A DNA stretch of 64,000 nt from Anaeramoeba ignava (GCA_028826165.1 JAPDFW010000107.1:124001-188000); one strand, 5' to 3'. Counted from the first letter of the stretch, positions 45,481-60,600 are shown. Numbers and translations are program-made. The notes: generated from the letters alone by a model not told the origin.

Positions 45481-48400
45481 TGATTTAAAAATAAATATAA
45501 ATATGTTAAAATTAATAATGAAGAAATTAAAATTGAAGAAATATTTAGATATTATTATTAAAGAAAATTTCAAATTTTTTTTGCTTCAAAAATGATTTGA
45601 AATTGCTGATTTTATTCAAGAAATAATTATTAAAACAATTTAGAAAATTGAAGAAGATTATTATTATCCAATAGTAAATTATTTTATTTGATTTAAAATT
45701 TTTTTTTAATTCAAAATCCAAAATAATTAATTATTTATTTAAAAAAGGAATACAATAGAATTTATCAAATAAAAACTCTCAAAATTTTATAAATTATTTC
45801 CTTATATTCAAAAAAAAATAATTTTGAAAATGAAACTTATTATATTAATTGAATAAAATTATGAAACAAAATTCCCAAATCAAAAAATCAAAATTGATAC
45901 ATTCTCTACAAAAAAAGAAATCTAACAATAAATTTCAATTATCAAAAAACAAATGATTTAAATTATCAAATTATTTACAAATTGAAATGAAATTTAAACA
46001 AAATTATAATCAACAAAATAAATATATCTCTTCATAATATTTAAAAGAAATCAAATCAAATTTACATTAATTTTGATTATGAAAATTTAATTGCAAAAAC
46101 AAAAAAAATAATAATAAAAGAAAAAGGAAATCAAATTGATAAATATTCAAGTTTTCACCTTTGTATTAAATCAAAAAAAAATTTCACCAATAACATTATA
46201 TCTCTTTTCTCAATTCAAAAATAATACAATAAAAAAAATATACATTTCAGTTGATAAATTTGATATTAAAACAGAATTTTTGAATAGAAACACAAAGAAA
46301 ATAGATTGAATCTAATTGAAAAAAAAATTTGAAATCAATAAATTAAATATCAAGATAAAACCAAATATTATTATGGAATATTTTATAGAAGAAAAAGAAA
46401 AAAGAACTTAAAATGGATATTTTAAAACAATTCTACATTTCAAAATCAAAAAAGAATTTAACATAAAACAAACAATAATAAGCTTACTGTATTTTCATAA
46501 TCTATTTATTGATATTATAAAGAAAAACCTTTATATTCTCCTTTTAATGTTATTTCTTATTCGAAAAAAAAAGAAGAAGAAGAAATTTGTGTAATTAAAT
46601 TAATAACCAAAATATTTCCTTAAAATCTATAATTAACACATGAAATATTTTATTAATTCTTATTTGTTTCTCTTGCTTTTTTTATAGATCTTATTACAGA
46701 ATTCATTTTATTATTTGAACTAAATGAAAAGTATTGACATTTAACATTACTGGATATTTTAAAAAGAAATTTAAAAGAAGAAAGAAAGAAAGAAAGAAAG
46801 AATTTTATTTAATATAGATTTTTCTATTAAGAAAAAATAGAATAACAATTAAGAGATAATCCACAAATTGAAACATTTACAATAAAAAGAAAAGAAAATA
46901 TTCTTGATTTCCAAAATATTTCAACACTTATTTGATCTTTTGATATTGAATATACAACAATTTTCATTCATTTCCCTTTCAAAAACAAATTTTCTAACTG
47001 TTTACATCATTACATAAATATTTTCTTCCACTTTAATCAATATTTCTCAAATCTCACAATTTTTCAAGATTATTTTATTTTATTTATATTATGAAAAGAA
47101 AGAAGAATTTGAATTATTATCAACAACAAAAATATCTATCTTACATATATTCAACAATTTAATCCATAAACAGAAATACTTATTTCCATTTTTATTATTT
47201 CAAGAATTTATGAAAATTATTTAAATATCTTCAATTTACTTTTGCATTGGAAACACTTGATACATATATTCAATAACTTAAAATTTTAATTTGAATATTT
47301 ATTTATTTCTTGAATCAAAATATCACAAATAAACAATTAACCAAATATTGAAATTATGAAAATTTTTCCATTTTCTTGAAACTGAAAAAAAAGATAAAAT
47401 CAAAATATATTTCTTGAATATTTTTTTTGAATAAAAAATTACTGATATCAATGAATACTTAGTTTCACAAATCTTCACAAAATATTTCTCCTTTTATTTG
47501 TAAATATCAATTATTCAAAATACACACAAAAAGAATATTTTCCACAAATATTTTGAAATTGATGATTAATTACAACTTTTTATATTCTAAAACAAAATTA
47601 ACAAAATTCAACAACATTTTTGAATAATTTATATATCCTTTCTTTAGAAATATTTCCAGTTTCCAGAATATTATTTATTTCCATTTCAAAATTATTATTC
47701 AATTATTTTCTTCAAGAAAAAGAATATTAAATTGAATTGAATTGAAAATACATTTCTTAATAATTTCAATAATATTCACAAATTATTTATTTATTTCAAG
47801 GAAATATACTTCTATTTAATTTATTCAAAAAAATATAACAGATAGAACTCAATTTTATCAATTTAATTTAATTTAATTTAATTTAATTTAATTTAATTTA
47901 ATTTAATTTAATTTAATTTAATTTAATTTAATTTATTTAATTAATACAAAATTATTCTTCATTTCTCCAAAATAATTGATAAAATTACAAAATTCCTAAT
48001 CATAAATATTTATTAATCATTCCATTTTGAAGAGATTTCCATTAATATCAAACAAGAAAACTCTTTTTCAAAATATTAAATTCAATTTCAAATCCAATTT
48101 AAATTCACAAAATTCTAAACAATAACAAGTTATTTCTGTTCATTAATCTTAATTATTTAACAACAACAAAAAAAAATTATTTATAAATTCTAACTTCTTT
48201 AAAATTGAGAAATTAAATCCTTATTGGAAAAACAAAATGAAACAAATGAAAATAATCTTCAAAATCCCAAAATCACTTTTAAATTTCAATTCTCTTTACT
48301 TAAATATTGGAAAATGATATAAATATCAAAATTCTAACTCTTATTGAATTTATTATTTAAATCAATTTAATCAAGAAATATTCAAAATTCTTTTTAAAAA

Positions 48401-49190
48401 CATGATATCTGTTCATTTAATTAATCCAAAATATAATCCAAAACAAATTTGATTTCAAAATATTTCCAAATTCACAAATATTATAGAGATAAATCAATTA
48501 TTATATAAATACTCAACAAATCTTCTTTAAAATATTTATCTTCAAATTTTGGAAGATTTTATTTAATTCTACTTTTGAATAACTTTGAAAAAACTATTTA
48601 TTATTTATTCATTTATTTATTCATTCCTTTTTTATTCAACAAAATTTCCAAATTTATTTCCTTTATAAACCTCAAACTCAAATCAAAATATTTCCAAAAA
48701 AAGAAATATTTCTTGATTTTTTATTACAAAATATAAAATATTCAAAAAATTTCTTTTTTTGTTAATAGAATTAATATTTAAATTCCAAAAAAAAATAGAT
48801 AGAATTGAATTGTTTTGATTTAAAAATTATTATTAAATTATTTCCAAAAAAAAAATAGAAAGAAATTCAATATTTAAATAGATTTAATTTATTTATAAAT
48901 TCTTTCAAAAAAAATATTTTAATTGATTTTTATTTGGAAAAAATAAATAAATTTAATTAAAAAAATTCAAAATTATGATTAAGAACAATTTTATCAATTT
49001 TATTTCATTTTTGAAAAAGAAATTAAATAAACAATTTGTTTTGAAATTTATTCAAAACTTAATAAATAAGAAATTTTCTTTTTAATTTCTTTTTTCTTTT
49101 TTCTTTTTTTTAATTAAAAAAATAAAAAAAACAAATTTTTCATTTTTTTTCATTTTTTTTTTTCACAAAAGTAAACACAAAGAAATAAAA
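45481..49190. other. AT-rich DNA without a supportable gene
   Basis: Mostly unique AT-rich sequence with a (TTTAA)n microsatellite at about 47861-47935. Coding-like patches with several in-frame stops occur at about 46175-46560 (for example ISPITLYLFSQFKNN and IISLLYFHNLFIDIIKKNL), which may be remains of an old gene. I cannot name a family. Confidence 0.4.
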
Positions 49191-49194
49191 GTAA

Positions 49195-50335
49195 TTTATT
49201 TATAATTATTATTTTACACATAAATTATTTATCTAAATTATTTAAATAATCAAAATATTTATAAATTATTTATTAATATTATTTAATTTCAATTTATTTT
49301 ATTTATTAAAAAAAAAGGAAAAAAACAAATTAAAAAATTAAAAAATAATTAAATTAAAAATATAAAATTATTATTTTAAACATAAATTATTTATCTAAAT
49401 TATTTAAATAATCAAAATATTTATAAATTATTTATTAATATTATTTAATTTCAATTTATTTTATTTATTAAAAAAAGGAAAAAACACAAATTAAAAATTA
49501 AAAATTAATTAAATTAAATTAAAAATATTAAATTAATATTTTACACATAAATTATTTATCTAAATTATTTAAATAATCAAAATATTTATAAATTATTTAT
49601 TAATATTATTTAATTTCAATTTATTTTATTTATTAAAAAAAGGAAAAAACAGAAATTAAAAATTAAAAATAATTAAATTAAAAATATTAAATTATTATTT
49701 TACACATAAATTATTTATCTAAATTATTTAAATAATCAAAATATTTATAAATTATTTATTAATATTATTTAATTTCAATTTATTTTTATTTATTAAAAAA
49801 ACATATTAAAAATTAAAAAGTAATTAAATTAAAAATATTAAATTATTATTTTACACATAAATTATTTATCTAATTTATTTAAATAATCAAAATATTTATA
49901 AATTATTTATTAATATTATTTAATTTCAATTTATTTTATTTATTAAAAAAAAGAAAAAACAAAATAAATAATTAAAAATAATTAAATTAAAAATATTAAA
50001 TTATTATTTTAAACATAAATTATTTATCTAATTTATTTAAATAATCAAAATATTTATAAATTATTAATTAAAATTATTTAATTTCAATTTATTTTATTTA
50101 TTAAAAAAAAAGAAAAAAAATAATTAATTAAAAAATAATTAAATTAAAATTATTAAATTATTATTTTAAACATAAATTATTTATCTAAATTATTTAAATA
50201 ATCAAAATATTTATAAATTATTAATTAATATTATTTAATTTTTAATTTATTTTATTTATTAAAAATTTAAAAAAAAAATTATTTATCTAAATTATTTAAA
50301 TAATCAAAATATTTATAACTTATTTATTAAAATTA
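49195..50335. repeat. Satellite 3: about 7-8 copies of a ~159-bp unit
   Basis: The block ATAAATTATTTATCTAAATT followed by ATTTAAATAATCAAAATATT recurs near 49213, 49376, 49541, 49701, 49851, 50010, 50166 and (truncated) 50275. It stops about 30 bp before the ATG of the RING-kinase gene, so the promoter of that gene must lie in or beside satellite DNA. Confidence 0.88.
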
Positions 50336-50363
50336 TATCTTTTTTACATCAGTTTCTTGAAAA

Positions 50364-53086
50364 ATGGAAAAACCAGAAATTTGTCCAATATGCTTCCAAA
50401 ATTATTCACAAGAAAGAAAACCAATGATTATTTGCCAAAAAAGCCACAATATTTGTTCTCATTGTGTTAAAACACTTAACAGTTGCCCTTTTTGTAAAAG
50501 TTCATTTAATAAATTCCAACCATTTCCAAATTCTATTTTATTGAAATTTGTTGAAGCAATCCAAAAGAAACCAGAGGAGCAAATCATCCCTTTCATCCCA
50601 TTATCAGAATTAGAAGTTGAACCAAAACCATTTGCAGTGGGAGGATCAGCTCAAATTTTCAAAGCAAAATGGAAAGAAAAAGATGTTGTTATCAAAAGAA
50701 TGAATACAATTTATGATCAAAAAGAAAAACAACAAATTGAAAATGAAATAAAATTATCAATGAATTTATCAGATCCCTTAATTATCAAAACATATGGAAA
50801 AACTGAAATTGACAATATGATTGGAATTGTCATAGAATTTGCAGAACAAGGGGATTTATTACACAAAATTCCATATTTAACATTTGAAGAACAAATTGAT
50901 TACTCATTACAAATTATTGAAGGAATAGAACTTTTACATTCAAATTTAATTATTCATCGTGATTTGAAACCTGAAAATATCTTAATATCAAATAATCAAC
51001 CAAAAATTTCAGATTTTGGAATTTCAAAAATAAGAGAACACACTTTACAAGTTACTTCAGCGATAATTTCATTTGGATACTCTGCTCCAGAACTTTTTCA
51101 AAAAGGAAGTTTTTATGATACATCTTGTGATATTTACAGTTTATCAATGATTTTATATGAAATTTTCTCAAAGAAACAAGCCTTTGAAAATCACACTCCT
51201 CAGATGATCATTTTTAAATCAATGAAAGGAGAAAGACCTGAATTTCCACAAGATTTCCCCAAAGAATTATCTGAAGTAATTAAAAAAGGATGGAGTTCAA
51301 ATCCAAAAGAAAGATGTTCATTGAATGAATTTACTAAATGTTTGAATATGATGAAATCTCAAAGTAATTTTAATTTTTTAATCAAAATCAAAACCAAAAT
51401 TAATTTATTCAAAATTTTGTTTTCAAATAGATCAAAGGCAACCCAAGAAAACAAATCAACAAAAAACAAGACACTCAACGATTTTTTCAAAACCCAATTC
51501 AAGAAATCAAAAAGGTCAATCAATGAATTTCAATTCTACGTCATTTACACAGCAATTTTCCCATTTGGAAAAGATAGAACAAGATTTCAAACAAAAATTT
51601 GATGTTCCTGATATTGTAAATTATTCAATTTTTTTTAAAACAAAAAAATGAAAGAAAATTGGTTGAGAGAATGATTCAATTTAAAATAATTTCTGGAATT
51701 ATCCTAAAACAATTTTTAATTCAAACAAATTTTCCTTTATTCATTTATTTCAAAACGAAATTCAAATTTAGAAAATCCCACAATTTCCTGATTCACAAGA
51801 AAATATCTACAGTAAATTAAAAGGAAAAGTGGAAAATCTAGAAAAAGAAAAACAAGAAAAACAAAAATTAGAACAAGAAAAACAAGAAGCCTTACAAACT
51901 CTTCAACCCTATTTTGAAAAACTTAAAAATTCAATTGAAGAAAATGATAAAGGTATAATTTTTTTTTCAATTTTAAAAACAAAACAACAATTTCTTCATA
52001 TAATTTTTAATAATCATAAAATTATAGATAAAACAAAAGAATTAATGGAAATTGACCTTTCTTTCATATTTCAATGTATGAAGAATTATCCAACAAATGA
52101 ATTTATTCAAGAAAATTGTTGTTTAGCTTTAAGAAAATTTACTGATAAAGAAAAGGGTAAAATAATGATTTAATTCCTTTTTTAAATTTGATCACATTTT
52201 TTTAATTCATTTTTTTATTTAAATTTTTTAAAAAAAAATCTAAAATAAAATTAGTTGGAATTTCATTTAATCAAGGAAATTTGAATGGATTTTCTTTAAT
52301 GATTAAAGCAATGGTTAATTTTCCATTTAACAGATTTCTTCAACTCCAATATTTTTTAGTTATTATAAATATTGGAAAAACAAGTGGTAAATCAAAAATT
52401 AAAATAAAAACAAAACAATCATTTTAAAAAATTTTTTTGAAGTCAACAAACAACAAATTGAAGAAAATTTTGGAATTGATACAATAATTTCAACAATGGT
52501 TAATTTTACAAATAAAGATACTGAAATTTATAACAAAGGAATTGAAACTTTAGGAGTTCTAGGTTTAGACAGAAAAGGTAAATTTCTTTTCATATTTATT
52601 ATTTCACAAACAAAATACAAAAATTATTTTGATTGGATATAAATTTATTTCAATTTGAAAAACAAATATAAATATTAATTTTTATTAACTTTCATAAAAC
52701 AAAATAGAGATTCAAAAACTATTGAAAGAAAAGAAAAGTAAAATTAATTAAAACAACAAAACAACAAAATAATTTTTTTTATTAAAATCTTTCTAAATAT
52801 AAAAAACAAATATAAATACAATTTAATTTAATTTAATTTAATTTAATTTTATTTTTGATTTAGAAATTGTTGAAAAAAGAGATGAAAAGAAATTAAAACC
52901 ATTAAAGGAGGAATATAGAAAATCAAAACCTGTAAATAATACAACAAAAATTTATTTAATTTAATTTAAAAACAAATTTTCTTTTTTAAAAATTAATTTC
53001 TATTTCTTTTTCTTTTTTTTCTTTTATTTTATTAGGGAAGAAAGGTTCATTTTTTTATTAATTCATTTCAAAATATAAAAATATAA
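50364..53086 (+). CDS. RING finger-protein kinase with coiled coil and helical C-terminus
   Basis: Exons 50364-51363, 51431-51615, 51772-51952, 52028-52156, 52255-52386, 52443-52577 and 52864-52931 join in phase (1, 0, 1, 1, 1, 1) for 610 codons; the last exon starts at 53036 and its end is uncertain (stop at 53086, or another splice to about 53403). Residues 8-50 are a RING/U-box-like finger (CPICFQNY ... [18 protein letters not shown]). Residues about 88-335 are a TKL-type kinase with every catalytic landmark: [11 protein letters not shown] loop, VVIKRM lysine, [18 protein letters not shown] and YSAPELF. A short coiled coil ([14 protein letters not shown]) leads to ARM-like helices ([27 protein letters not shown]). 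The domain mix suggests a kinase with its own ubiquitin-ligase activity. Introns are all short (56-286 nt), unlike the array introns of the left half. Confidence 0.82.
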
Positions 53087-54603
53087 AAACATAATTTATT
53101 TCTTTTTATTTCAATTTTCATAAACTTCATATTATTTCATAAACAAAAAAAAAATTCAATATTTTCTCTCTATCATAATTATTTTCTCAAATCATAATAA
53201 TTCATTTTTTTTATTTTATTTCATTATTTTTCTTTGCCAAAAAAGAAAGAGAATAAAATTTTTTTAATTTAAAATTTAAAACTAACATAATATTTTTCAT
53301 TTTTTTTGCATTAATAACTATTTTCTTTATTTTTGCCATTTTGGAAAAAAACAAACATATTTCTCTTTTCTCTTTCTCTTTTTTATTTTAGGAATTAAAT
53401 TAAATAAGATTTATTAATTTCAAAAAAAAATTGATTATTATTATTAATTTAATTTAATTTAATTTAATTTAATTTAATTTAATTTAATTTAATTTAATTT
53501 AAAAATAACAAATTATAATTTTTTTATTATTATATTATTTTCAAAATTTGAGAAAGTTGATAATAGAAACATTTATCAAATTAATTAAATTTCTTTTGGG
53601 AAAATTGAAATGATTAAATTTAAATTAATAATAAAAATAAAAGATTAGAAATATATTTATCAAAAAAAAAAACTAAATAATTCTTATATCAAAAATTATT
53701 TGAAAACAAATTTGAAAATAAAGTTTGTTTTTTTTTCTTTCAAAATTTTATTATTAATTATTATTGATTAGATAAGAAATTAATAGAATTCAAGAATGAA
53801 GAAAGATTAACAAAAAACAAAGAGATATTTGATTTCTTTTTTAATAATTATTTATTTTTATCAATAATAACTAAATTCAATTCTTTTTTTTATAATAAAA
53901 AAATTGATAAAAAATTAAAGAAATAAAAAATAGATATTTATTTGATAAAATTAAATTTTCTCTTTTTGAAAAAAAAATTGAAATCAATAATAATAATAAA
54001 TATAATACTTTCTCTAATCATTTATTTTCCCAATTTATTTATATTTTCTTTTTTTGATTAGGATATAATTAATTTAAAATAATTTTTGTTTTTTTGATTA
54101 TTAAATCTAAATTAAATTGTTTTTAATAACAGAAAATTTTAAATCTATTTTATTATTTGGAAATTTATTATTAAAAATCAAAAATATAAATTCAATTTGA
54201 AAATTAATTTATTCATCAAAAAAATTTTTTTATTCATAATTAATAATCCAGATAATATCTTTATTTTCTTTTTCCAATAAATAAATAAATAAATTTTGTT
54301 TTTCATTTTTGATTTAATGAAAAATTAAAAAGAATGAAGGAAATAAAGTAAAATTTCTAAAGAAAAATTGATAATAATTATTATTATTTATTCATTCTTA
54401 ATTTATTATTTTTCAATTCCTTTTATTTTAATTTCAAAAAAAAAACACAAATTTAAATTAATTAATTTTGAGTTAATAAAAAATTTAAATTATTCTTTTT
54501 TAATTTTTATCAATTCAAAAACAAAAATTATTTAATTTAACAAATTAATTCTTTTTAACTAATTTTAATTTATTCTTTATTTATTTTTTTTATTCAAATT
54601 TAG
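53087..54603. other. AT-rich intergenic or intronic DNA
   Basis: Poly-A/T with a (TTTAA)n run at about 53440-53500. A low-complexity frame opens at about 53770 but has no recognisable similarity. It may be an intron of the ankyrin gene to the right. Confidence 0.4.
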
Positions 54604-57600
54604 GAAACTTTATTTCATTACTTTTCAAAAAAGGAACCAATTGATTTTGAAATTTTCCAAATTTTATTCAAAAAAAGATCTGAATGGAATAAACAAGATG
54701 TATTTATTTTTATTTAATAATAATAATTAATTTTAAAAAAAATTTAATAATTTTGATTATTTTCAAATTTAAATTTATCAAATTTATTAATATTTATCAA
54801 TATTAATATTAATTTTTATTTTTATTAACAAAAGAAAATTCAATTTTAATTTATTTTAAAATTATTAAATTTTTTTTTCTCAAAATTTATAAAAAATAAA
54901 ATAAAAATCGGGAAGTTTTTCCATTTTATTTTATTTTGTTGAAATTGAAAAAAAAAATGATAAGAGCAGATAATCAACAAATTAAGAATTATCTGAAATC
55001 AATCTCAAATTTATTTTATTTCCCTTTTTTTTTCTGAGATTAAAAATTGAATTATTTCTTTTTCTGATTTTTTATTACAATTTCCTTTTATTATCTTCTT
55101 TTTTTTTTTTTCCCATAAAGAAGATATTTATTTTCTCTGATTTTGATTTATTATTTAAAATAAAAAACAGAATTTAAATTTCAAAAATTAGAAAATTTGT
55201 TTTTCCCAAAATTGAAAAAATTACCCTTAGAAGAAATTCACAATGAAAAAAAAAGAATTACTTAATCTCTTTAATCCTTTTCATTTTTTTTCTGGTTGAT
55301 AATAAAGAATTAATTTTGTGGAAAACATAATTTCAAAATGAAAAATATTTTGAATAAAAACATTTTGATACTTTTCTCAATTTTACATATTTTCATTTCC
55401 TTTTTTTTTTTTACAAAATCAATATCATTATTTCTCCCTTATGTAAGAAGAAGAAGAAAAAAAAATTATATTGAATTATAATATTGAAATTTTGAGATAG
55501 ATTTGAGAGAAAAAGGAAAAAAAAAGATTTTATTTTTTTGAAAATTTCTTTCTTCCTTCATTTAATATAATTATCTTTTCGATATCTTTGAAAAAAATTC
55601 CATTTAAATGAAGTAATAGAACATTAAAGTGATAAAAATTTCATCTTAAGAGATTCTTTGAGTTAAAAAATTCATAATCAAAATATTCTAATTTGTTATC
55701 TATTTTTCAAAAATTTTTATTTAAACATAAAAAAATTTGATGGAGAATTTTCAATTCCTTTAGTTGAATGAAATAATCAAAAAATTCATCAACCAAAAAA
55801 AAACAATCATTTCCATTCCTTTTCTATTATCTCTAAAATAATTTTCAAGTTTTCGAGTTACTTCTTCTTCTTTTTTTTGTTCATTTTTTTTTGTAATTAA
55901 TATTTATTTCAAGAAAACATGAATTAAAATAACAGAAATATATCCTAAATCTAATTAATCTTGATTTAAGATTCAGAAAAAAAAGAATATGAATGAATGA
56001 ATAAATAAATAAATTTTCAATCCTTATTTACAATGAACTTTTAATAAATTTAAGATTAATTTATTTGTATCTTTTTTTTGAAAATAAAGATTGATTTTTT
56101 TTATGTAAATATTTCTTTTCTTTTATTATTGAATGAATTTTTATAAAAATTTGTTTTAAAAGAAAGAAATTTGAATATTTTCAATTCAAAAAAAAATAAA
56201 ATAATAAAAAGAATTAAGATGTAAAATTTGATTCAAACATTTTAATTATTCATATTCTCATTATTTTTGGGATTCATTTAAATCATACTTCAAAATTAAG
56301 GGGAAACAGAAAAAATTATGAAATGAAGAATATCCCTTTTTTTCATCAAGAATTTTATTCTATTTTTATCAACAAATAAATCAATAAATCAATAAATCAA
56401 TAGATTTACGATGAATATTAATTAAGAAAAAAAATAAGAAATAAGAAATAAGAAATAACAATTTTTTTCAGATTATTTGATTAATGTTACTTATTATTTT
56501 GATTTTTGAGAACTTACTTTTCTTCATTTTTTTCTCTTTTTTTTTGATTATCATTTATTTTTTTTTTCATTTTGAATATTATCTTGATTTCTTTTTTTCA
56601 TTATTGTTATTATTATTATTCTCCAAAAATTCATAAAAATTATCATCTTCAATGAAACTTTCAAATATGAAAATATATTTATTTTGTTAATTATTCACTT
56701 AAATATTTGATATTGAAGAATTTTTTATCAGAATTTTTATTTATATTTAAGATATTTCAACTTCTAATCTTCCACTTTTCTTCCATTAATTTGAAAAGAA
56801 AAATATTTTTTATTTTTATTAATCAATTAATTTCCCTCATCTCATACTTTGATAATTTACTTTAATTCATTTTTTTTAAAATTTCTGTTAATTATTCTTA
56901 TAAAAAATGAGGTTCATTAATTTCATCAATTATAAAGAGTAAATTTTACTTTAATTCTGAATAATTAACTAATCAATTAAAAAAACTTTTTAAAAATTTT
57001 GAATAATTGAGAGAGATAAATTATGTATCAATTTTGAGAATAAATAAAAATTCAATAAATCATCTACAAAAGATTTTGGAATGTATGATAATTTTTTTTT
57101 GTAATTTTCAATAAGTATTGGGAAATTGAATTATTATTTTTTTTATGATTTCTTTCATTTATAAGACTATCTGTTAATTGTTTTACTTCCTTTTCTAACT
57201 CTTGATTTATTGATATATCTTCTTTATTCTTTTTTGGATTTGTAAAGAAAATAGATTATATTATCATTATTATTATAATTTTGAAGAGAGATTTTAACAT
57301 GAACAAATAAAATAAAATTGAATAAAATTGAATACATAAAAATTATCCAAAATTTTGAAAAGAAGAGAATTATTCTCTTATTTTTGAAATTAACAATAAA
57401 TAATTTCCCTAATAATTCTTTTATTTTTTTTTTCATTTTTTTCTCAAAGTTTTAATCCCATTTTTTAATCAAAATTCCCAAATAAAAATTTAAATTCAAT
57501 TTTTTTTTTGATTGATTAATTTTTTTTCTCCAGTTGATTTTAATTTAAATAATTAAAGGAAAGATTTATCAATAATCTATTTCAAATAAACAATATAAAT

Positions 57601-60600
57601 TTTTTTTTCATTTTTATTTTTTGAGGAAATTTTTTTATTTAATAAATCAATAAATCTGAATATTGAAAGAATAATTTTCTTTTACAAAGTGAAATAACTT
57701 CAAAAGTGATTCTTTTTCTTTTTTTTACAGAAATATTATTTATTTTTTCATGTTCATATTTTGAAAAGAAAATAAAATACAATAATAAATAATAAATCAA
57801 ATAAACATTATTTTTTTGGAAATATAATTTAATTAAAAAATAATATCAAAATAACAAATTATTATTTTCTAAAATTAAAAATAAAATTAAAATGAAGAAT
57901 AATATTTTTATTTCAAAACCCAAAAATTAATTTATTTTTTTTAAAATTAATTAAATAGAAAGTATTCAAAAAAATCAAAATCAAAATCAAAATCAAAATC
58001 AAAATCAAAATCAAAATCAAAAATCAAAATCAAAATCAAAATTAAAAATCAAAATCAAAATCAAAAATCAAAATCAAAATCAAAATCAAAATCAAAATCA
58101 AAAATCAAAATCAAAATCAAAATCAAAATCAAAATCAAAATAAAAAAAATCAAAATAAAAAAAAATCAAAATCAAAAATCAAAATTACAAATCAAAATCA
58201 AAATCAAAATCAGAATCAAAATCAAAATCAAAATCAAAAATAAAAAATCAAAATCAAAATCAAAAAATAAAATCAAAATTAAAAATTTTCAAAATTAAAA
58301 AATGGAAAAATTAAAAATCAAAAGAAAAAAATCAAAATTCAATTGAAAAAAATCAATAAAAAAGAAAATTAAATGAAAATCAAAAAATTTAAACCTTCAA
58401 AATTAAAATTTTTGAATTTAAAAATAAAAATAAAAAATCAAAATTAAAAATAAATTTAAAAATTAAAAAAAATCAAAATATAAAAATTATTTTTAAAATT
58501 AAAAATCAAATTAAAATGAAGAATAAAATTTCAAAATCAAAAATTAATTTATAAAATTAAAAATCAAAATCAAATCAAAAATCAAAATCAAAAAAATCAA
58601 AATCAAAATCAAAATCAAAATCAAAATCAAAATCAAAATCAAAATCAAAATCAAAATCAAAATCAAAAATAGGATGTAAAATTCAAAAAAAAAGATATTT
58701 TTTATTAAATAAAATCAATATATAAATATAAATCAAAATCCAAAAATAAAAAAGGGAGTAAATATACATAAATAAATTTCAATTTAAAATAAACTTCTAA
58801 ATTAATTAAATTTTTAAAATTAAAAAATTTTTTTTTGGAAAATTTAAAAAACTCAAAAGAAAACACCAATTCATTATTTGATTGAAAATAAATCAATAAC
58901 AAAAGAAATTATTAAATTAATGATTGAAAACAAAGGAATTAATTTAAACCTTCAAGATGTAAATTATTTTTTGAATTTAAATAATAAATAATAAATAAAA
59001 TAAACAATTATTTTCTTTTGGAAATATAATTTAATTAAAAATAATATCAAAATAACAAATTATTATTTTCTAAAATTAAAAATAAAATTAAAATGAAGAA
59101 TAATATTTTTATTTCAAAACCCAAAAAATTAATTCATTTTTTTTAAAATTAATTAAATAGAAAGTATTCAAAAAAATCAAAATCAAAAATCAAAATCAAA
59201 ATCAAAATTAAAATCAAAATCAAAATCAAAATCAAAATCAAAATCAAAATCAAAAATTAAAAATCAAAATCAAAATCAAAATCAAAATTAAAATCAAAAT
59301 CAAAATCAAAATCAAAATCAAAATCAAAATCAAAATCAAAATCAAAAATCAAAATCAAAATCAAAATCAAAATCAAAATCAAAATCAAAAATAAAATCAA
59401 ATTAAAAAATCAAAAAAAATCAAAAAAATAAAAAAAAATCAAAATCAAAAAAAAAAATCAAAAATTAAAATCAAAAATCAAAATCAAAATCAAAATCAAA
59501 ATCAAAATCAAAAATCAAAATCAAAATCAAAATCAAAATCAAAATCAAAATCAAAAAAAATCAAATGTAAAATTCAAAAAAATCAAAATCAAAAACAAAA
59601 AAAATATAAAAAAAATCAAAAAAAAAAAAAAAATCAAAAATAAATAAAAATTTAAAAATAAATAATAAATAAATCAAAAAATTTAAAAAAAATTTTTGAA
59701 AATTAAAAATCAAAAGAAAAAATTAATTAAAAAATCAAAATTTCAAAAACTCAAAAAGAAATTTTTAAAAAATTTAAAAAAATCAAAAATCTTTGAAAAT
59801 AAAATTCAAAATCAAAATAAAAATCAAATCAAAATCAAAATCAAAAAAATCAAAAAAAAATAAAAATCAAAATCAAAAAAAAAAAAATCAAAAATCAAAA
59901 TTAAAATCAAAAAAAAAAATAAAATCAAAATCAAAAATCAAAATCAAAATAAAAATCAAATTTCAAAATCAAAAAATAAAATTCAAAAAAAATCAAAATC
60001 AAAATAAAAAAAATCAAAATCAAAATCAAAAATCAAATTAAAAATCAAAATCAAAATCAAAATCAAAATCAAAATCAAAATCAAAAATCAAAAATAAAAA
60101 ATCAAAATCAAAATCAAAATCAAAATCAAAATCAAAATCAAAATCAAAATCAAAATCAAAATCAAAATCAAAAATCAAAATCAAAATCAAAATCAAAATC
60201 AAAATCAAAATCAAAATCAAAATCAAAAATCAAAATCAAAATCAAAATCAAAATCAAAATCAAAATAAAAAAAATCAAAATCAAAATCAAAATTAAAATC
60301 AAAATCAAAAAAATCAAAATCAAAATCAAAATCAAAAATCAAAATCAAAATCAAAATTAAAATCAAAATCAAAATCAAAATCAAAATCAAAATCAAAATC
60401 AAAAATCAAAATCAAAATCAAAATCAAAATCAAAAATCAAAAATAGGATGTAAAATTCAAAAAGATATTTTTTATTAAATAAAATCAATATATAAATATA
60501 AATCAAAATCCAAAAATAAAAAAGGGAGTAAATATACATAAATAAATTTCAATTTAAAATAAACTTCTAAATTAATTAAATTTTTAAAATTAAATTAAAT

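Noticed and set aside
57224-58902. Minus-strand frames of 65-70 codons
   Set aside because: Phe/Ile/Lys/Asn low complexity with no similarity and no promoter box; the second overlaps the plus-strand ankyrin exon.
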